From Bordetella parapertussis (GTDB taxonomy: Bacteria > Pseudomonadota > Gammaproteobacteria > Burkholderiales > CAIKXV01), in contig CAMDXD010000137.1 in the NCBI GenBank assembly GCA_945877995.1, positions 1-9,586 on the forward strand: DNA of 9,586 nt, written 5' to 3'. The notes beneath the pieces are model-generated. The model saw nothing but the letters and a program-made list of their open reading frames with translations, was not told the DNA's origin and searched no databases. The position numbers and the translations under genes are program-made. This document shows positions 7,147 through 9,586 of this stretch, piece after piece (the stretch's first letter is position 1; every line of letters starts with the position of its first letter).

Positions 7147-8324
7147 AGCCTGGCCCTCGCTTCGCGCAGCCGTGCGATGGCCAGATCTATGTCGTCCGGG
7201 TTGCGACGCGCGAAATTGATGCGCAGGTGTCCTTCACCGCCGGGGCCGAACGCGGAGCCGGGCAGGGTGCTGACCCGTGCATGCTCCAGGAAGGCCGCCG
7301 ATACCGCCTGGTCATCGCCCAGCGCGCTGATGTCCGGAAAGCAGAAGATCCCGCCATCGGGCGCCTGGCAGCGCACGCCGTCGATGCTGTTCAGTCCGTC
7401 GAGGAGCTGTTGTCGGCGTGCCTTCAGCGTGCTTATGTATCGATGCAGGTCGTCCTGCGGCCCGTCCAGTGCGACCGCAGCGGCCTTCTGAGCGAACGCA
7501 GCTGCGCACGTGACGGAGTGGCTGTGTATCTTCTGCATGTCGCGCAGGATCACCTTCGGCCCCGCGACGTAGCCGACACGCCAGCCGGTCATCGCATAAG
7601 TCTTCGAAAGGCCGTTGAAGGTCAGCGTGCGCTCGGCCATGCCTGGAAGCGATGCGATGCTCACGTGCCTGTGGTCGCCATAGACCATGTGCTCGTAGAT
7701 CTCGTCGGTCATGACCAGCAGGTCGTGCTTCATCGCCAGTTGCGCGATGCTTTCCATCGCATCGGCGGAGATGACGCCACCGGCGGGATTGCCCGGCGAG
7801 TTGAGCAGGATCGCGCGCGTGCGCGGCGTCACGGCCCGCGCGAGGTCGTCCGGGTCGGCGCGGAATCCGTTCGAGGCACGGCAGGCGACGAAGACCGGGA
7901 CGGCGCCGGCAAGCTTGAGGCAGGCCTCGTAGGTGACCCAGGTCGGGGAAGGGACAAGGATCTCGTCGCCCGGGTCGAAGCAGGCCTGCGCGGCGGTGAA
8001 CAGTCCTTGCTTGACGCCGATGGTCACCAAGATCTCGTCGATGCCGACCCGAACGTCGTTCTCCCGCGCAAGCTTGGCCGAGATCGCTTCGCGCAGCTCG
8101 GGCAGCCCTGAGCTGTGGGTGTAAGTGATGTAGGTGCGGTCGGCGTCGATCGCCGCCTTTCCGGCTGCCTTGATGTAGGCAGGGGTATCGAAGTCCGGCG
8201 TCCCGGTGGCGAGGCCGATGATGTTGATGCCCGAGGCGCGCATCTGCTTCACGCGGTCGGTCATCGCGACCGTGGCCGAAGGGGTGATGGTCGATACGCG
8301 GGTTGACCGCCATGAGCGTGGCAT
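7143..8324 (-). CDS. Class I PLP-dependent aminotransferase (aspartate aminotransferase-like)
   Basis: A 393-residue cytoplasmic aminotransferase of fold type I, of the size of bacterial subgroup I-gamma aspartate aminotransferases. Visible residues: the PLP lysine K241 in GLSKTYAMTGWRVGY (238-252), Asn179 in NSPGNPAGG (175-183), Asp207 and Tyr210 in DEIY, the ring-stacking Trp128 in SPTW, and the carboxylate-binding Arg368 in HLRINFARR (366-374). The N-terminal ATGTPDFDTP (39-48) has Thr where such enzymes often have Glu (GEPDF). ATG 8324 is chosen because an AGGGAGGT site lies 9 bases upstream. The open frame extends to 8381, inside receptor A. It starts 22 bases after receptor A's stop and overlaps hyuA by 4 bases, so it probably handles an amino acid released by or feeding HyuAB. 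Substrate preference (aspartate, glutamate, alanine or another) cannot be read from sequence. Confidence 0.93.
   Translation of the reverse strand: MPRSWRSTRVSTITPSATVAMTDRVKQMRASGINIIGLATGTPDFDTPAYIKAAGKAAIDADRTYITYTHSSGLPELREAISAKLARENDVRVGIDEILVTIGVKQGLFTAAQACFDPGDEILVPSPTWVTYEACLKLAGAVPVFVACRASNGFRADPDDLARAVTPRTRAILLNSPGNPAGGVISADAMESIAQLAMKHDLLVMTDEIYEHMVYGDHRHVSIASLPGMAERTLTFNGLSKTYAMTGWRVGYVAGPKVILRDMQKIHSHSVTCAAAFAQKAAAVALDGPQDDLHRYISTLKARRQQLLDGLNSIDGVRCQAPDGGIFCFPDISALGDDQAVSAAFLEHARVSTLPGSAFGPGGEGHLRINFARRNPDDIDLAIARLREARARL
7154..7158 (-). promoter_or_regulatory. Ribosome binding site for the TTG start of hyuA
   Basis: GAGGG on the minus strand lies 7 bases before TTG 7146, inside the last codons of the aminotransferase. 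It is the main support for the non-ATG start. Confidence 0.55.
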
Positions 8325-8332
8325 GTGGAATG

Positions 8333-8340
8333 ACCTCCCT
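8333..8340 (-). promoter_or_regulatory. Strong ribosome binding site of the aminotransferase
   Basis: AGGGAGGT on the minus strand, a near-perfect anti-16S match, lies in the 22-base gap after receptor A. The spacer from GGAGG to ATG 8324 is 9 bases. It fixes the start and rules out the upstream in-frame starts. Confidence 0.75.
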
Positions 8341-8346
8341 GGTAGG

Positions 8347-9339
8347 CTAGTTGGGGCGTGCACCGCTGTCGCGGACGACACGCGCCCACTTGACCAGCTC
8401 TTCCTTCAGCATCGCGCCGAACGCCGACGGGCCCTCGGCAACCGGATCGAAGCCCTGCGCGGCCAGGGAGTCGCGCACGGCTGCGAGCTTCATCACTTCG
8501 CGCGTCTCGGCCTCCAGTCGGCGCACGATGGCCGCCGGTGTCCGTGAAGGCAGCAGCAGGCCGTGCCATTGCATGAGCTCGTAACCGGGGACCCCCGCTT
8601 CGGCGATGGTCGGCACCGAAGGCAGCACGGGAATGCGGGCCGGGCTCGTGACGCCCAGCGCGACCAGCCTTCCCTGCGCGATGTGCGGCAGCGACGACGA
8701 CACGATATTGGTCATCGCGTGCACCTGTCCCGAGAGCAGGTCGACCAGTGCCTGGGGACTGCCCTTGTATGGCACATGGACCACCTTGATCATGGCCATG
8801 GCGTTGAGCAGCTCCATGCCCATGTGGATGCTGCCGCCGATGCCGCCGGAGGCGAAGTTGAGCTGGCCGGGCCTGGACCGTGCGAGCGCGAGGAAATCCT
8901 TCAGCGTGGCAGTGCCGATCTGCGGTGCGACCACCATCACCAGCGGTGCCGAGGTGACCCTGATCACCGGCGCGAAGTCGCGCAGGACGTCGAACGGAGT
9001 GGAAGCCTGAAGTGCCGGCGAAATCGTGAGTGAAGGCGCGCCCACCAGGACGGTGTATCCATCGGCAAGTGCCTTCGCCACCAGGGCGATGCCGATGATG
9101 CTGGCGCCGCCGGGCCGGTTGTCCACCACGAAGCTCGCCCCCGTGCGCTCGGCCAGCCGCTGGCCGATCACCCGCGCGATCGTGTCGGTGCCGGTGCCCG
9201 ATGGATAGGGCACCACCAGCCGCACCGGCCGGGACGGGTAAGTGCCGTCCTGTGCCGTCGACGCACCGCTGGCGGGCTGGCAGAGGACCGCCAGTGCCGC
9301 AGCCGCGGCCAGGACGCGAGATTCAGCCCGCGCGGACAT
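8347..9339 (-). CDS. Bug/TctC-family periplasmic receptor (receptor A)
   Basis: A complete 330-residue Bug receptor, the first of four in the operon. It has an Ala-rich signal peptide (basic residues at 4 and 8, hydrophobic 9-19, likely cleavage near residues 25-29). Cys20 is preceded by AVL, which is not a proper lipobox. The mature chain has TYPSRPVRLVV (33-43), the ligand loop PYPSGTGTD (44-52) with Thr instead of the second Gly of the usual Gly-Gly pair, VDNRPGGAS (72-80), LADGYTVLVG (91-100), HVPYKG (188-193) and EAGVPGYE (247-254). It ends WARVVRDSGARPN. ATG 9339 overlaps the upstream CapA-like gene's end by 17 bases and has only a weak ribosome site, so its translation may depend on that gene. 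A role in delivering the substrate of the adjacent enzymes is inferred from position only. Confidence 0.92.
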   Translation of the reverse strand: MSARAESRVLAAAAALAVLCQPASGASTAQDGTYPSRPVRLVVPYPSGTGTDTIARVIGQRLAERTGASFVVDNRPGGASIIGIALVAKALADGYTVLVGAPSLTISPALQASTPFDVLRDFAPVIRVTSAPLVMVVAPQIGTATLKDFLALARSRPGQLNFASGGIGGSIHMGMELLNAMAMIKVVHVPYKGSPQALVDLLSGQVHAMTNIVSSSLPHIAQGRLVALGVTSPARIPVLPSVPTIAEAGVPGYELMQWHGLLLPSRTPAAIVRRLEAETREVMKLAAVRDSLAAQGFDPVAEGPSAFGAMLKEELVKWARVVRDSGARPN

Positions 9340-9586
9340 GGCCCACGTCTGCCTCGATCTGCATGTCGAGCCCGAACAGGGAGCACAGGTGCTTCATGCG
9401 CCCGAGCGCGTAGGCCGCCGATTCGCCGGTGGCCAGCAGCGGGCGTCCGCTCATGCCCCGGTGCGAGCCGAGCCGCATGTCGAGCGGATGGAACCGGACT
9501 TCCGCCAGCGCACCCTTGCGGAACTGCACGCGGGCGAGCATTCCCTCCCCGGGCCTGGGCCTGGGTCCTTCTTCCGAGTACCCGCC
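9323..9586 (-). CDS. CapA/PgsA-family (poly-gamma-glutamate capsule-like) protein, C-terminal end
   Basis: The frame is open to the right edge, giving 87 residues and a TGA at 9325-9323. The stretch GEGMLARVQF, then VRFHPLDMRLGS, then SGRPLLATGESAAYALGRM and a final LDMQIEADVG resembles the C-terminus of CapA-family calcineurin-like proteins. That family is named after the poly-gamma-glutamate capsule protein CapA/PgsA and is often annotated as a metallophosphatase. The catalytic part is outside the window, so activity cannot be judged. The gene overlaps receptor A by 17 bases on the same strand and is probably the preceding gene of the same operon. The assignment rests on pattern memory of a short tail and is moderate. 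It could be another protein with a similar C-terminal beta segment. Confidence 0.6.
   Translation of the reverse strand, partial: GGYSEEGPRPRPGEGMLARVQFRKGALAEVRFHPLDMRLGSHRGMSGRPLLATGESAAYALGRMKHLCSLFGLDMQIEADVGHVRAG

Noticed and set aside
5473..7491. A 672-codon plus-strand open frame
   Set aside because: It lies antisense to hyuA and the aminotransferase, both of which have intact family motifs. Its translation is Arg, Asp and His-rich low-information sequence of the kind produced by the opposite strand of high-GC genes.
9277..9288. Possible lipoprotein lipobox in receptor A (AVLC, Cys20)
   Set aside because: Leu directly before the Cys does not fit the usual small residue, and a normal signal-peptidase I site lies a few residues later.

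Overview
The window is high-GC DNA with compact, overlapping genes. Its content is dominated by Bug/TctC-type periplasmic receptors, a family greatly expanded in Burkholderiales such as Bordetella, Achromobacter and Cupriavidus. I infer a betaproteobacterium of that order. The species cannot be told from this sequence.

Layout. The left 300 bases are on the plus strand. They hold the last 33 codons of one Bug receptor (stop at 104), followed at once by a short decayed tail of a second Bug receptor (about 107-292, apparently frameshifted). From 308 to the right edge everything is on the minus strand and reads as one operon. In transcription order, right to left, it holds: the C-terminal end of a CapA/PgsA-like protein (cut by the window edge), Bug receptor A, a class I PLP aminotransferase, a HyuA-type subunit, a HyuB-type subunit, then Bug receptors B, C and D. 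The genes are separated by at most about 40 bases or overlap. The aminotransferase/hyuA, hyuA/hyuB and hyuB/bug-B junctions are 4-base TTGA or ATGA overlaps. The operon promoter must lie beyond the right edge. No intergenic stretch exceeds about 40 bases, so there is no large unexplained non-coding region.

How the genes may work together. HyuA and HyuB form the two-subunit ATP-dependent amidohydrolase/carboxylase family (N-methylhydantoinase, 5-oxoprolinase, caprolactamase, acetophenone carboxylase relatives). With a co-transcribed aminotransferase and four receptors, the plausible picture is uptake of a small acidic or cyclic-amide compound, ATP-driven opening of its amide bond, and transamination of the resulting amino acid. 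The substrate is not shown by the sequence. No TctA/TctB membrane genes are in the window, so the receptors would need a transporter encoded elsewhere.

No RNA gene, CRISPR array, insertion sequence, integrase or origin was seen. The main points of interest are the four non-identical receptors around one enzyme pair, the receptor remnant at the left, unusual residues in the ligand loops of two receptors, and the TTG start of hyuA.
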